DNA from: Collybiopsis luxurians FD-317 M1
Lineage: Eukaryota > Basidiomycota > Agaricomycetes > Agaricales > Omphalotaceae
Direction of reading: 5' to 3'
NCBI GenBank assembly: GCA_000827265.1
Contig: KN834833.1
Location: 166,492-230,491 of the forward strand
DNA length: 64,000 nucleotides
A program made the translations under genes and the position numbers. Below are positions 1 through 12,739 of this stretch, piece by piece. The notes below the pieces were generated by a model. The model was not told the DNA's origin. It did not search any database and worked only from the letters and a program-made list of their open reading frames with translations. Position 1 is the stretch's first letter; each line of letters begins with the position of its first letter.

Positions 1-1674
1 AGCTTTGTAGCATGCATGTATTGAACCATAAACAATGTAGTATGGTGTTCTAATACCATGCAACATTTGGAACAAGAGTCCCAAGGTTTAGGCTTAGTAG
101 TTATTACTGACAGAGTTCAATTTTAACTCGACAGTAAGTATAGACATGGACCTGTTACATGTAGAGACACGGTGGGTGATGACCAGCTATTGAAAGCAAG
201 TTTTACCTTGTGCAGTATTGCCCAGCCTTGGGTTGAGGGTGAAGAGTTTTAGCTTGTACCGGTCACACATTCCGGGTCAGTCTGATTTACAGAAAATGCA
301 TAGTAACATAGTTGAGTTACAGTAAAAAGCAAAAAAAAAAAAAGAAAAAAAGAAAAAAGAGAGTACCTAGGAATGTTTACTCGGAGTGAATTCTCTACTA
401 TCTTTGGTATTAGTAATTTTTCCATGAACTTTCTAAGCAGCAACATGTTCCATTGTAGCAGTAGCATTGGAACAGGAGTTGAGTGGGTACTCTGCCTGTC
501 GGCGGTCAATGTGGATGGATGGATAGGAGGAGGGATGGAGGGAATAAATTAATGAATATCAAATCAAGACTGCTAGTTAAGATTCTCAACATAATGCCGT
601 TTGAGATTCTTGGATTGGTCACAGCAAAGCTTTTTTTGTCTTTTTCTTTCCTTTTTTGCTCACTCTACATTGCCTTTATCTACACTGTTGAACTGACCCT
701 CCCACAGAGCAGTTTATGAATACTGTGCTCAAGAGCAACACATAGCAGTGGTTGACCAATTCGCATCAGCAAGGGCCAACAGTAACCGTTGAAAAATCCT
801 GAGAGCTGAATCCATGCTGCGGTTCCATTCCTGTAATTGATGAGAGTGATGTCAAACAGAGACTCCACATGCCCAGGCCTTCTGCGATTCAGATGTACTT
901 TACACTTTCACTCCATTGCTTGAAACACTCATACTCCATTGATCCTTTGCACTTTCAAAATTCAGCTGCATATTGGCACTTTGACTGTGAGGGAATTTGA
1001 AGGATGGGAAGAAGGGAAGTCCAGTACTGCACATACTGAATGTACTGAATATATTATTCAGGTACATGCCAGGCACAGGCACAGTCCTTGCTGTACATTA
1101 GTGCTGGGTATTGGATTATTATTAGGTATTCACAAGGTACAATTGGATATATCTATCCATGGAACACTTTCTCATAGTTGTACTATACTTATATTTATGT
1201 TCCCTTGCTATCTCACACTGTTCTATCTTTAGTAGTAGTGTACTTATATCTTGTCCCACCATCACATCTCAGTTCTCATGATTCCTATCACATATACCCA
1301 TTCTCATGTACTAGTTCTCATGATATATAGTTACATGTTCTCATCTATCTTTTATCTAGCCAATGGTTGACTACATATAACATTGTGTACTTGTATATAA
1401 AGCCACCTACATACATGAACAATCCAGTGGTGCTTTTTCCCCCCTTTGATCTGTGTGATCAACTTAGTGCTGTGTGCACTTCAGCTAATTCATTCTCAAG
1501 TCCATAACCTCTAACGCTGGGATAGAAATTATTTTCATGTTGCTAGATATGCTAGGAATTCTGATACTCGGAGAGGTAAATTTAGCATATGTTATTATCA
1601 GCTAAATAGCATAAATGCTAAAAACTGTTAAACACATGCTAGATTGAATTTCTAGCATGCTAGTATGCTAATAA
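1..1674. other. No supported gene; AT-rich flank
   Basis: Only short overlapping open frames without recognisable motifs are seen on either strand. A purine-rich A/G tract lies near 329-362. CpG dinucleotides are rare. The 3' part (about 1500-1674) holds short motifs built on 'gctag/ctagc' close to the 3' end of the hAT relic and may be transposon terminal sequence, but no clean inverted repeat could be defined. Confidence 0.5.
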
Positions 1675-4114
1675 CTATAATGCCAGATCATTATCATCAA
1701 ATTCCTCTTCCTCTATGTTGTTACTTAGCAGAACAGTTTTCTCTGAAGCTGTCTCACTCATCCTGAGTGGCATGATGAGCTCCTGCAGTGCTGGACTGTC
1801 CAACTTGATGAATGCACTGACAGCCCAGCGGTCTGATGACTGGAGAACAAATCTTCCATCTTCATCAATAGGATCAGCTGCATGTACAGCATCAAGATGC
1901 TCAGTCTTGTGAAGATCATAAGGGTCCAGTGCCTTGAAAAAAGCTTCTTGAAGTGCATCCTGATCAACATCTTTGGGCAAAAGCTCATGGTCATTCAGAA
2001 GATCCATTAAGGTTGGGGCTGATAGGAGTACCAATGATGCCTCAACTGGAGAAACCTTGACATTAGCAGTAGCTATGTGTTGGTAGTCACCTTCAGTAAG
2101 ACCAAATTTGTACCACTGTGAGAGTTGTGCACATTCAATCAAATGCTCAGGTGTCATCAAGCTTTGGTGCACAGCATTGATCCATCCAAGAAGTGAAGCT
2201 GCACACTGATCACAGAGCTTAGAGGGCATGATAGAGAAAATGATCACAGTGACTTTCTATTCCCAGAGTGAGGATTAAGAAAATGCTTAGGGAGAGTTAC
2301 TTACAGCAAGAATAGATGCTCCTGAATCTTTGCCCAGTTGCTCCCAGTAATTTAATGCACTATCTTTCAACAAAAAGAAGCTGCGACTAGTGAAAGGTGG
2401 GAGACCATATACCCAATGAAGGAGCTGCTGGATAAGATCTTCAAATTCAGACTTCTTGCCATTCTTCATCCCTGTGCAGATATGCTCGGCACTGAGGATA
2501 GAAAGAGCTGCTTGGCAGATTGTGGCAAATAAGTCTGAATACTGAGAGTGAGTGGGCATTTCCCCATCTTGAATCAGTGGCATTGCAAGCTGCAAGCCAC
2601 CATTGAGAAAGTACACTAGCATATATCAGTATACTCAAATAGGAGAGTCTGAAATTGATATGGACATACATGGATGGAGGACATACCCAAGAAGGAAAAG
2701 TTGGTGAGATGTCTCTGTCATCATCTGGTTGAAACAGTCATTATAAATCTGAACAACCTGTGACCAATATTGTGATACATCATTTTCCAGATCAACAAGG
2801 ACCTGCTCAAGATGCCAGGCAATAGTAACCCAGACATAAAAGACATCAGTGTGTGTGATGTTCTGACCTTCTAATGTTGTGATACTGTTTGCACCTGATT
2901 CAAAGAGCTTGGTCATCCTGTCCAGTTGCATTTGGAATGTCAAGTTTTGTGGCCCTTTCTTGAAGTAAGGGGTAAGCCATTTCTTCTGAGAAGCAAAAAT
3001 GTTAACAGTAATAAGAAAACTATCTAAGTTACTCACTGCCTTAGTTGTAAAAGTAATGGCTCCACTTGTGACACACTTCACAAGTGCTGGCATGCATCTC
3101 TGTACTGCTTTAGCCTGGTGATAGGTTGTGCCAAAGTGTGTTTCTGAAGCAGACTTTATACCGGTGGCAATATTTTGCCTTTTGTGCTCTTCAGTGAGCT
3201 GGGCAGTACCAAGATTGGACTGTCCAAAATAATTTGAAGTTGCTGATACAATCTTTAGCTCCTATGTGCAACATGTTAATAGAACACATCATTAAGACTA
3301 TGTAGATATATGTCTTTGAATAATTTACTGAGATCTTTGAGGAATAGGCTGAGGTTGTGACATGGATTGTAGATGTTAAGAATCCACCGGAACTCCTTTG
3401 TGAGCAACTTCCACACTGCTTGTACATTTGGTCCACCATCTCCAATGGTGGCACTATATGAGTGAGCCCCATACTTGTCAAAAATGCTGCTTTTGACTAC
3501 ATTGAGGAGTGCAGTAGCAGTCACACTGATACCTTTAAAAGCATGACCTGTAGTAAAGATGGAATACCGGCTAGGAAGGGTAGTGTGAAAAGTATAGATT
3601 TCATCCTTAGCACAAGAGCTCCAGCCATCAAATGAAACAGTCAGACGCTGCCAGTTCTTTAAGAACTAATGTATTCCAAAACAGAACCATCTGCTCCAAA
3701 ATCAGATGAGTGAAAAAAGCAGATTGTTCTGGAGTAATATAGTTGCTAGCAGCAACAGTCATGAAGTTCACAAACCAGGGATTTTTGACAAAGCCAAATG
3801 GAAGTGCAGCACACAAAACAAGCTGGAACAGTGCTAGATCGATTGCAGCCTGTCGCATTGGAGTCATCCTCAATGGGATATACTTGGCAATGCTAGGGGC
3901 TGTGCAATGGACCCAGCACCTCCCTCAGCCTGAGAACTGTCATTTTTGATGTCCATTTGATCTGAGTTGCCAGCTGCACCAACTGTCCCACCATGTGGGA
4001 TGATCCCCAACTTGTCCTTTTGATGAATAGGAGCAGGTTTAATAGCTGTGATTGCCAGATTATTGGTGACTTGCTTGTAGTACTTTGGAAACATGGCTGC
4101 AAGCAATTTTGCAA
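1675..4114 (-). pseudogene. hAT-superfamily transposase with DUF659 region, frameshifted
   Basis: Reading from 4114 downwards, a charged N-terminal segment is followed by a region resembling the hAT DUF659 core: LTVSFDGWSS near 3640, then GDGGPNVQAVWKLL and NPCHNLSLFLKDL near 3330-3450, the usual 'D.aaN...H.LnLllkD' pattern. The block at 2635-3093 fits the all-alpha insertion of hAT proteins. The last exon (1675-2247) begins with FSIMPSKLCDQ, typical of the hAT C-terminal dimerisation part in agaricomycete copies, and ends in an acidic tail. Introns are plausible at about 3250-3320 and about 2255-2315 (GTAAGT...ATAG). The frame shifts by one base near 3655 and near 3905, so this is a relic. 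hAT transposases move DNA by cut and paste; no terminal repeats could be assigned. Confidence 0.75.
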
Positions 4115-4422
4115 TTTATAGCAATTTATAGCACCAACTTTTTAGTAGGTCATTGCTAGATATGTTATTAGCAGTTATTAATGTGGCTATTTATTCTTGG
4201 TTATTAACATTGCAATTCCTACCCCAGCGCTACTGTACATCCCAAATTCTTGTTCTTACAGGATCAGTATCATCTGACCAGGATTGGATTGGATTAGATT
4301 GGTGCAAAAAAATCTGACATTCCTTTTTGACAATAGCTAAAATGCCAGGTATTTTTGAATCAAAGGTGGCAGTGGTTTTAGGCCAGATTTCATTTGCAAT
4401 TTGTCCATCAGTCAGTTAAACT

Positions 4423-6499
4423 TTGACCCCTTCTTCATCTTCCTTATCATTTAAAATGCCGTTGGTTTCCTTCATCTTTTTTCTTTCTTTCTTCTCAAGG
4501 CCTAGGATTGGACCTGTTCAAGCCAACACAGAGTACTGTATCTCTTGCCTGGTATTGACTTGGTTGAAGGATACAACTGTGGATACAGCTACAACCTCAA
4601 TGACCACATTGGCATCAATGAAACAAGGGCAGGAGCATGATTTCAGAGGATGGAGGTCGCATAATGGCAGGGATTACTTTTGGCCACTTGGAGAGAGCAA
4701 GTATGTGTACTATATTCCTGCTTCACAGAATGGGCTCGGGGATATGTACATTGTCAAAATTCTGTTCATGTTTCTGTTTCTTAATTACGACTTGATAGTT
4801 TCCTACATGCATCATTCACAACCAAGTCAAAATCAATCATTATGGATCCATTGAGGATAGCTCTCTGTTGGGCCATCACTTGTTCTAGACACCCCCTGCT
4901 CAAGTCCATAGTTATTCGTGATTGCAATTTGAACATCTCACTGACATCTGAGGAGGAGCCATACTTCTGGTTGGTCTACTGTCAATGTCATCCATGATGA
5001 GCTCTGATATATTCAGCTCCTTAGGTTTTCACTGCCAAAGGATGCCGTCAAAGAAGCTAATAGCTGCCTAGTGTTCAATAATCTCCCAAAAGAAGGTGCA
5101 GAAATGGCAACAATCTATGCTTGCTTCAATTAACAGTGAATTATCAGGACTAATATTGAATTATCTGAATGGACCTTGAATGTTATCTGACAAATGCATG
5201 TCATACCTTGTCATCTCAACAGGTTCTCCTTCAATGGAAGCTGACAATACTGATGAGGGAGATTATGACCTGCTGATGTGCACCCCACATTTCATTGGCA
5301 ACAGTGCTTCATTACAACAGTGCACACATGAGTTCATTGCTCTACTTGCTTCTGCTCAGTCTTCACAAAAGCTCAAGCAGAAACTAACATAGCCTTTGAA
5401 CTGGGTGCATGAATGTGCTAGCATATCAAAAATTTCATTGGGCTGACACTTCACTTGCTGCCTAGGTCAATCTCCTCCCTCCTGCTCTTGAATCTCAACT
5501 GTCACTTCCCTCCAGCTGAATTGCAAAAGCTGCAGCCAAGGTCAACTACCTTGAGAGTATGCATAACAAAATGGTCAGTACCCTACATCCATCCCCCCTC
5601 TAGATCTTCTGTATATTTAAATCTTAATCTAAATCTAAATCTTAATGCAGGGCAGCCACACCCTCCAGTGTAACCAACTCAGCCCCCAAAAAACTGCCAT
5701 GATTGAAAAACCCTTCTCCAAAGAACAAACCCTCAAAATCCTTGCCAAATGCAAACAAAACAGAGTCACAGTCAATCATGTGCTCTTTGCACAGTGTAAT
5801 GTCACATGGGGACAGTCGAATTTGAATTTTAAAGCAATCCAGGAGCCTTTGTAAGTTTCCTTTTTTTTTTTTTTCTTTGTTGTCATCTCTTTTAAAGATT
5901 GGGGTGACCACTTTACTGACACATCCTCCCCCTCCCACAGAATGATGTATACGGTGCTCAACCTCCAACCCTACCTCTTGCAGCACCCCTCCACTACTTA
6001 CTGGTTCCTCACCCTCACCTACTTCAATGTTGTCCTCCCCACCTTCATCCCCACCACCCTTGCCACTTTCTGGATGAGGGTAAGGAATGTGAAGGAGCAA
6101 ACCAGGAAGGTGGTCAAGAGTCCTTTTTTGGCAGCACAGGCAATGAGGGGGGCAAGGGTTAGGGCAGAGAGGGTTAGGGGGGTGAGTGCAGGTACAAATG
6201 GGGGTGCAAATGGTGGTGGCAGTGGTGCAAGTGGTGGTGCAAGTGGCAAAAGTGAGGCAAAGACAGTGATTACCCCAATACAGCTGTTGTTGGAATCATC
6301 CTCATCTGCAACATCAACAGCTACAGCATTATCTATGTTGTCTATACAAGCTTGCTCCCCTTCTGTACTCAGTATAGCCTTCACTCCCCTACCTATGCAA
6401 TCAATTTTGACCCTTCTTCCACCTATCCTACCCTTATTCCTCATTGTCATTGTTCATTTGCATCTGTTATGTACAGTATGCTTTTTTTTACTTGTGTAA
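4423..6499 (+). pseudogene. Decayed CoA-dependent acyltransferase-like gene (alcohol acetyltransferase/Tri3-like fold)
   Basis: Pieces in consistent order suggest a fungal condensation-fold acyltransferase. At 5180-5392 the segment DYDLLMCTPHFIGN looks like the HxxxD active-site neighbourhood, but the expected Asp is Asn here. At 5645-5850 the phrase KILAKCKQNRVTVNHVLFAQ matches the 'iL..ck..g.Tv...l.A' helix of this group. A clear intron at 5851-5940 (GTAAGT...CCACAG) then joins to MMYTVLNLQPYL and WFLTLTYFNVVLPTF, followed by a Gly/Ala-rich tail. In-frame stops, including TGA near 5522, and missing connections indicate a relic. The family transfers acyl groups from acyl-CoA to alcohols in secondary metabolism. 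The family call is from motif memory and is moderate; the exon structure is firmer because two diverged copies downstream share it. Confidence 0.45.
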
Positions 6500-6594
6500 T
6501 ATGTATGTACAGCAAAAAGACATATAGGCATGAATGTGAACACAAGCAATAACAATGAGCAAGATCGACTGAACAAAGTATAATCTTTCATTCA

Positions 6595-8900
6595 AATGCA
6601 TGATGTACAGACTGTCATATTTGAAAGCTGTAGGCTTCACACAGACACAACCCCAGCCCACCCCAGGGTCTTGACCTCAATTTCCCAAGGTCCTAAAATT
6701 TGCTACCTCCATGATGACCTGGTTCTCTCATGCATGTCTAAATTCAACCTCCCCTATCCCCAAGACCACTATAACCTCACACCTCCCAACTGCGACTCCA
6801 GCCCCAGCCCTTATCTTTGTCCACCCAATGTTCTGCTTCCCCCTCCCACAGCTGCTCAATGCCACTATTGACCATGCCCCAGTCCACCCTTACTCATTCA
6901 CCCCATCTCAATCACTGATGAACAAGTCATCCACTGTATTTTGCAAACACTCAAAAAAATCTTCACATGTCCCTCCTCAACCCCATTCATATCCCAGCAG
7001 GAGTGTGACCATAGTTTTCCACCAGATGGCTGGTTGAAGAGGAGGAACCACAGGGTTCTTGATGGTTTGTGGTGGTTACAGTGTGGACAATGAATAGCTA
7101 TTGTTGGGTCATGGCAGGTGAAGATCCAGGAGGGACTGGGGAAAGAGGTAGGGGTAGTAGGGTTGGTGTGGAATGGGGTAAGGCTGCAAGTGAGAGCTCA
7201 GAATGGGAGGGAATTGCGTGGCTCAATATGGGTGATGATTCAATGACATTCTGTGATGGTGGATTTTGAACTGATGGCAAGGAAAGAGGTGTTGCCTGCA
7301 ATACACTCTCTGGGTTTGAAGTAAACCAGAATTTGCAGTCAACAATGGCACACACAGCTATTCAATCGGTACAGAGGGTAATGACTGCTTGCTTTTCTGT
7401 CACTCACCATCCTGAACAATTCCATTTATAAATGTGGTGGGGGGGTGCTATTGTGCAGCTCTTATTCCCCCTTCTAACTCTGACTCTGACCTAGACTCAG
7501 ACAATGACAACAACAGTGACAATGATGTGGACCTTGATTTGCCATTGACAATAACAATGATGACAAGACTTTTGTTGGCGCTGCTGGTTTTGATGACAAT
7601 ACTACACCTGTGACACCACCCTCATGAGTGCTAACCCACACAGCACTAACCCTTGCCCCCTGATTGCTCAAGCTGTCAAAAACAAACTTTTGACTACTCT
7701 TGTGTGCGCTCCTTGACCCCTTTACCCTCATTCAAATGCCAGGAAGTTAGAATGAGGAGGACAACTTTACAGTAGGCGAGAGAAAGAAAGCAGTAGGTCA
7801 TGGTGGGATACGGGGTTTGACTACCCTCCTTGTGCACTCCTTCACCCCTTCACCCCCAATCAAATGCCTGAAGGTTGGAACAGACAAAGGCAGGGAGGAC
7901 AACTTGAAGTAGGTGAGGGCAAGGAAATGTAGGTGGAGGGGTACTGGGTTAAGAAGGGTTGAAGGTTGAGGGCCATGTATATTGTTCTGCAGAAGGGAAG
8001 AGGTGGAGGATGTGTCAATATGGTTAAAAATGATGCAATATATTGATGGAGAGCAATATGATACACAGGGGAATGGATGGATGAAAGGACAGATGGAGGT
8101 AATAGCATAGTCAGAAATGCAAACATGTCAAATAAAAACAAAATGAAACTCACAATAGTTTCCTGATAGTTTGAAAATACAAATTTGACTGGCCCCATAC
8201 AACATTATACAGGGTGAAGAGGGTATAGTTAACCCTTGTACTGAGCCAGAGTTTCAAATGTTTGTTCTGAGTAAAAGGATGCTAAAGGTTGAACTAAAAA
8301 GAGAGAGACGGTCTATGTGTCCAAACTGTACTGATGAAAAACTCGCTGAACATATGTATACTTTTGTTATTGCAATTCAAAATTGGCTTATAACCCCTAC
8401 TCTCCCTCTGAACAACATCTGTAAGGTCCTGGATAATTCTTGACCCAAATTTCTTCTCTGGTGAATTTTTATCTACTGCGACATCTTTGATATGTTCTAT
8501 ACCCTCAAAGACATGTGCCCAATCAAGACACAGCTAAAGCCGACAATACGGTATGTAGTTCTGGAGACAATGGCCAGGAGTTGGGAAAGGCATGCATGGT
8601 ATCAAGTTGTCTTCATCTAGTATGTGAGTTAAGATGGAGAGAATCAATATAGCCTGGGTGCCAGTCTGCTGAAGGATGAAGAGACTGGCTGGAGCTACAT
8701 GACATGATCAATTTCCATGAACTGAGTTTGGGTTTTGTACAAGACTGTCATGATGAAGATGAGACCAGTATAGCTTGGTGTTAAAGTGGATGAGAAGGAT
8801 GTGGACAATGGCCAGATGGAAGAAAACAGGTCATTAAATTAGGGAATTACAGCACTGCCATATTTTGCATATTGACAGTATGTGCACTGACACAAGAGGT
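6595..8900. repeat. Segmental duplication copy A
   Basis: The stretch is collinear with 9740-12700. Shared blocks include the run around 6740-6900 (Pro-rich, '...ccccagcccttatcttt') with 9860-10030, 7069-7290 with 10205-10420, 7840-8010 with 10915-11090, and 8220-8600 with 12220-12530. The offset is about 3.1 kb until an insertion in copy B. Identity is moderate by eye, so the duplication is old. CpG is nearly absent. Confidence 0.65.
7474..8215 (-). pseudogene. Acyltransferase-like C-terminal relic, inverted copy A
   Basis: On the minus strand, WGQSNLYFQTIRKLL near 8160-8205 parallels WGQSNLNFKAIQEPL of the gene at 5.8 kb and is followed by the same intron donor position (GTGAGT). Then YMALNLQPFLTQYPST near 7965 parallels MMYTVLNLQPYLLQHPST, and a basic tail near 7700-7860 parallels RVRNVKEQTRKVVKS. 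The frame is broken several times. It is therefore a diverged copy that keeps the ancestral intron, not a retrocopy. Confidence 0.55.
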
Positions 8901-9739
8901 GAAGCCAATCTGGATCTTTGAAATGACATCTGCCATGCAAATGAACATTTTCTCATGTTGCTGAAGTTGCTGTCTCTGCCATTTTTGCCTGCCATCATCT
9001 TGTCTGCTCAATTGTAAACAAAAGGAATCATTGATGTATGCTCAAGTTATATGTAGGTATTTATATACTAGAATGAGGATGGATTACAATCAGAAGAGAT
9101 ATACCTATGGGAATGATAGGTATGGTAGAATCAGAATGCTTTGTGCCTGGAGAAACAGGGTTTGTCCTCTGGCACTCCAAGAAGTCTTTGCTCCTCTTGA
9201 GTAAATGAAATTGATTGCCAGAATGTGTGAACAGTGAAAGGAGATTGATTGAGAAGCCACAAATGAAGATAGAATATATATCCAGGATATTTTCCAGAGC
9301 ATGAATGAGAGGTTCCCTCTAACCTAGAAAAAGTCATACCAATGCACTACCTCAATGCATTGCTGAATCACTTGGCTACTCAGTGGTCAGCAGAACTTCC
9401 CAATTTGGGGGGGGAGGGAGGGTCATGGGACCATTTCAGAGATCCAGATCGGCTTCACCTCTTGCACTGACATATCAGAAGTATCCTCCAACCTGCCAGG
9501 CAGGATTTATATCTGAGCTCATAGCTTAAGGCCTATCATGTTTGCTTTGCACATCCAATTCAGGTATGGGAGACTTGTACAGTGTCTCCAGAAATGATGG
9601 AGAGACACAGAGACAAATAAGGACAGTCTGATAAACAATATGTAGTCACTAAAGGAAAGGAAGAAAAGAAGAGATGAATGTGAAGGTGAATACTAAGGAT
9701 AAGCAAGATCAATCTTGGTCAAAGAATAACTCTTCTTCC
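8901..9739. other. No supported gene between the two duplicated segments
   Basis: A short minus-strand frame at 9131-9337 has no recognisable motif. A G-run lies at 9408-9416. It may contain further 5' parts of the inverted acyltransferase copy A, but no conserved phrase was found. Confidence 0.4.
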
Positions 9740-10470
9740 AAGTACACAACTCCCAAACCATTGTATTTGAACACCATAGATTCCACACTCACAGCCTGGA
9801 CTTTGACCTCCTGACATCCTGATTGTTTCTACATCCACAGTAACCTGATTTTCTCATACAAACCCCAACTCAACCTCCCCTACCTCCATGACTACTGTAC
9901 ACTCATACCTCCTAACCACGACTCTGACTCCAGCCCCAGCCCCAGCCCCAGCCCCAGCTCTTATCTGTGTCCACCCAGTGTCCTGATCTCCCACCCACAG
10001 CTGGTAAACATTACCATTGACCATGCCTCACCCCACCCTCACGCTTCCCCTCATCCTGATTCCCAATGAACAGGACACTACTGCATCTCCAAACACCCCC
10101 CAAAACTCTCCATATACCCCTCCTCCAACCCATTCATGCATTCATATCCCAGCATGGACCAAAAGTATGTTTGAGGAGGAGGGGGCCCATTAAATAGTTG
10201 TACAGCTTGCAGTGCTTACGGGGCAGATGACTAATGACTATTATTGGATTGAGCCAGGACAAAGATATGCAAAGCAGTGGAGTTGGGGCAAAGCAGTGGT
10301 AAGGAGCATTTGGGGTTTGACTGGATTTGGGTAGGGCATCAGGTAATGGGTTGGAATGAGAGGGAGTTACGTGGTTCAATATAAATGAAGATTCAACATC
10401 ATTCAATAATGGATCAATCAATGGAGAGGGAAGAAGTTGCACCTGCAATGAGGAAAGATGCATCTCCTGT

Positions 10471-11124
10471 CTACAAGTCAAATCCAAACTCCCAGCCAAT
10501 GACAATCCAAACAGCACTGCACTCCATAGAAAGGAAAGACTGCTTCCTGTTCCCTTGCCAATATCCCAGAGAATATCTGAGTTGTTTATAGATGCAAAGG
10601 AGCATATTGGTTGCTGCTCTGATTTCCTCCTCCCTCCTCGGACTCTGACCCAGACTCAGATGAGGATGACGGCAATGATGGCAAGGGCACCAATGATGAT
10701 GCTGTGGACCCCCAAAACAGATTGACATTGGCAGTAACAGTGATGACAAGGCCTCTGCTGCCACCCCCAGTGCTTTTGACAAAAGTACCATCATTGTCAC
10801 ACCACCCTCATTGAGTCATCATCCTAACCCTCTCAGCCCTGACCCTTGCCCTGCTAATTGCTCTAGCTGTCACAAGCAGACTCTTGACTGCCATCATTGT
10901 CCCCTCCTTCACCCCCTTCACCCCCTTCACCCTCATCCAAATGCCATGTGGTTGGAATAGACAAAGGCAGGGAGAATGACATCAATGTAGGTGAGGGGAA
11001 GGGACCAGTTGGTGGTGGAGGGGTGCAGAGTTAGGTAGGGTCCAAGGTGGAGAACTGTGTACATCATCCTGTGGGAGTGGAAGAGGAGGTGTGAGATGTA
11101 TCGATGTAGATACATATGATGCAA
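10471..11124 (-). pseudogene. Acyltransferase-like C-terminal relic, inverted copy B
   Basis: Minus-strand MMYTVLHLGPYLTLHPST (near 11060) and the later basic stretch ARVRAERV (near 10830) match MMYTVLNLQPYLLQHPST and RGARVRAERVRG of the copy at 6.0-6.2 kb. Order and spacing agree with inverted copy A. Frames are interrupted and no intact product is possible. Confidence 0.55.
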
Positions 11125-11205
11125 TAGATTGGCAAAGATGGAATGGAATAGACAGATTAATGGATGGACATGAGGAAGGAGGGAAGTAACATCTGGAAAA
11201 GTACT

Positions 11206-12099
11206 CTAAAGCCCTGGCACCTATAAACTAACTTGAAGAAGTTTGAGGGTGTCTAGGGTGCCTGGGTGGCCTGGGTATCCTAGGGGCATTGAGAGTGCCA
11301 AGGGACACCCCCTAATTCTTTGGAAACTCAGTTTTTTCAAGGTAGCCTGCATTTTCCTGTGCTTCCCTGAGCTTCTCTGGGGAGCCCTGGGTATCTCTGA
11401 GGCATTCTGAGGGCCCCACAATATGAACACAAAATAATAATATTCTTTGGTCTCTTCTTATACTCACTCTACTTCTTGTTGTACTGTAGGTATTACTCTT
11501 ATCTTAATCTCTTATACTGAAGTAGTTTTAGTACTATATTTTGGATATTGTAAGTTGTATTATAGTGACTGTGAATTCTTGTTAGTTAACACCTTACAAT
11601 ACATTATTTTATACTAGTATAAGCTTTGTATTAAGGTAATATACTCAAGTATAGTATATTAGTATAGTACAAGACCTATAAACATATATATAGTGTTTAT
11701 ACAATGAGTTATAATAATAATGAACATGATTTGACCATGAGAAAATTTTTTTGATTGTAGACAGTTCACGGTGAGCACATCATGTGACTTATTTTGAAGC
11801 TCAAATCTGCAAGAATTTGCAGCCAAATAAAGGTTTTTATTGTGGAATTATCCAAGACTAATACATAACCATATATTTAAAATATAATTTTGTACCATAT
11901 GTATTATTTGAAATACCTCTGTCCCAGGGATCACCAGGGATCCCCAGAAAGCCTTCAGAGACTCCTGAGGATACTTCAGATATCTCTCAGGGAGCCTAGG
12001 AATTGGCTCAAAACCTGGGAATCCCAGGTAACCTGAGCAACCTAGAGTGCATGAGGGTTCCTAGGAATTGGCCAATATCCTGGGAGTCCTAAGGCTTCC
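11206..12099. mobile_element. 894-bp non-autonomous element with long imperfect inverted ends; candidate 6-bp target duplication AGTACT
   Basis: This block interrupts the collinearity between duplication copies A and B. It is flanked by AGTACT at 11200-11205 and 12100-12105. The ends are imperfect inverted repeats: AAGCCCTGGCAC at the left start and, reversed, AAGCCTTAGGAC at the right. Similarity of the two ~200-bp arms continues in patches, rich in cctggg/cccagg words. The middle (about 11430-11900) is AT-rich. No coding frame is seen. Class is unassigned. Confidence 0.55.
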
Positions 12100-12739
12100 A
12101 GTACTTGCCTGCAAACACCCCAAAAGAACAGAATCAAACTCACAATGGCTACCTCATAGTTGAGAATACTGTCCCAATGTGACATTACATGTCACAAACA
12201 ATGCATGGTTGACCATGGCACCATTTTGCTTTCACTTTGCTGAAGTTTCAAGTGCTTGTGCTTCAAAAAGGGAAGCTAAAGGTTAAACTAGAAAAAAGAG
12301 AAAGATGTTTTAGCTATGTATCTGAAACAAAATGATCAGCAACTCGCTGAACATACATACTCTTGTGACACTTTTTTCACTGACTCTGTAACATCCAAGA
12401 TAATCCTTGTCCTGGCTTGTTCTTGATGGTTTTTACCCACCACAAGGTCTTTGCTATGTCCTACATTACCTGCTTGATAAATACACGACAAGGGCATATA
12501 TGGTTCTGGATACAATGACCATGGGGGAGCAGCACACACATTGAGAAATTACTTCAGTGTTGTGTATGAACTAGGATGGAGAGGATGGAGAGAGATCTGG
12601 GTTGAGAGTCTGTTGAAAAGACTAGCTGGGGTTTTTGGATCTTGTTGATGTGGATGTCATATGGAAACAATTTTTGGTGATATAATACCATGTGAGTTGT
12701 ACCAAGCTGCAGGGCGCCACCAACACTTTGCCAACACAT

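Larger units (their letters stand above)
9740..12700. repeat. Segmental duplication copy B
   Basis: Collinear with 6595-8900. A short tandem run of the hexamer agcccc is expanded here (about 9930-9960) compared with copy A. The copy is longer because an 894-bp element is inserted at 11206-12099. Beyond the insertion, homology with copy A resumes (12120-12530 with 8130-8600). Confidence 0.65.

Noticed and set aside
3743..3949. Plus-strand ORF within the hAT relic
   Set aside because: Shadow of the minus-strand transposase frame, with no motif of its own.
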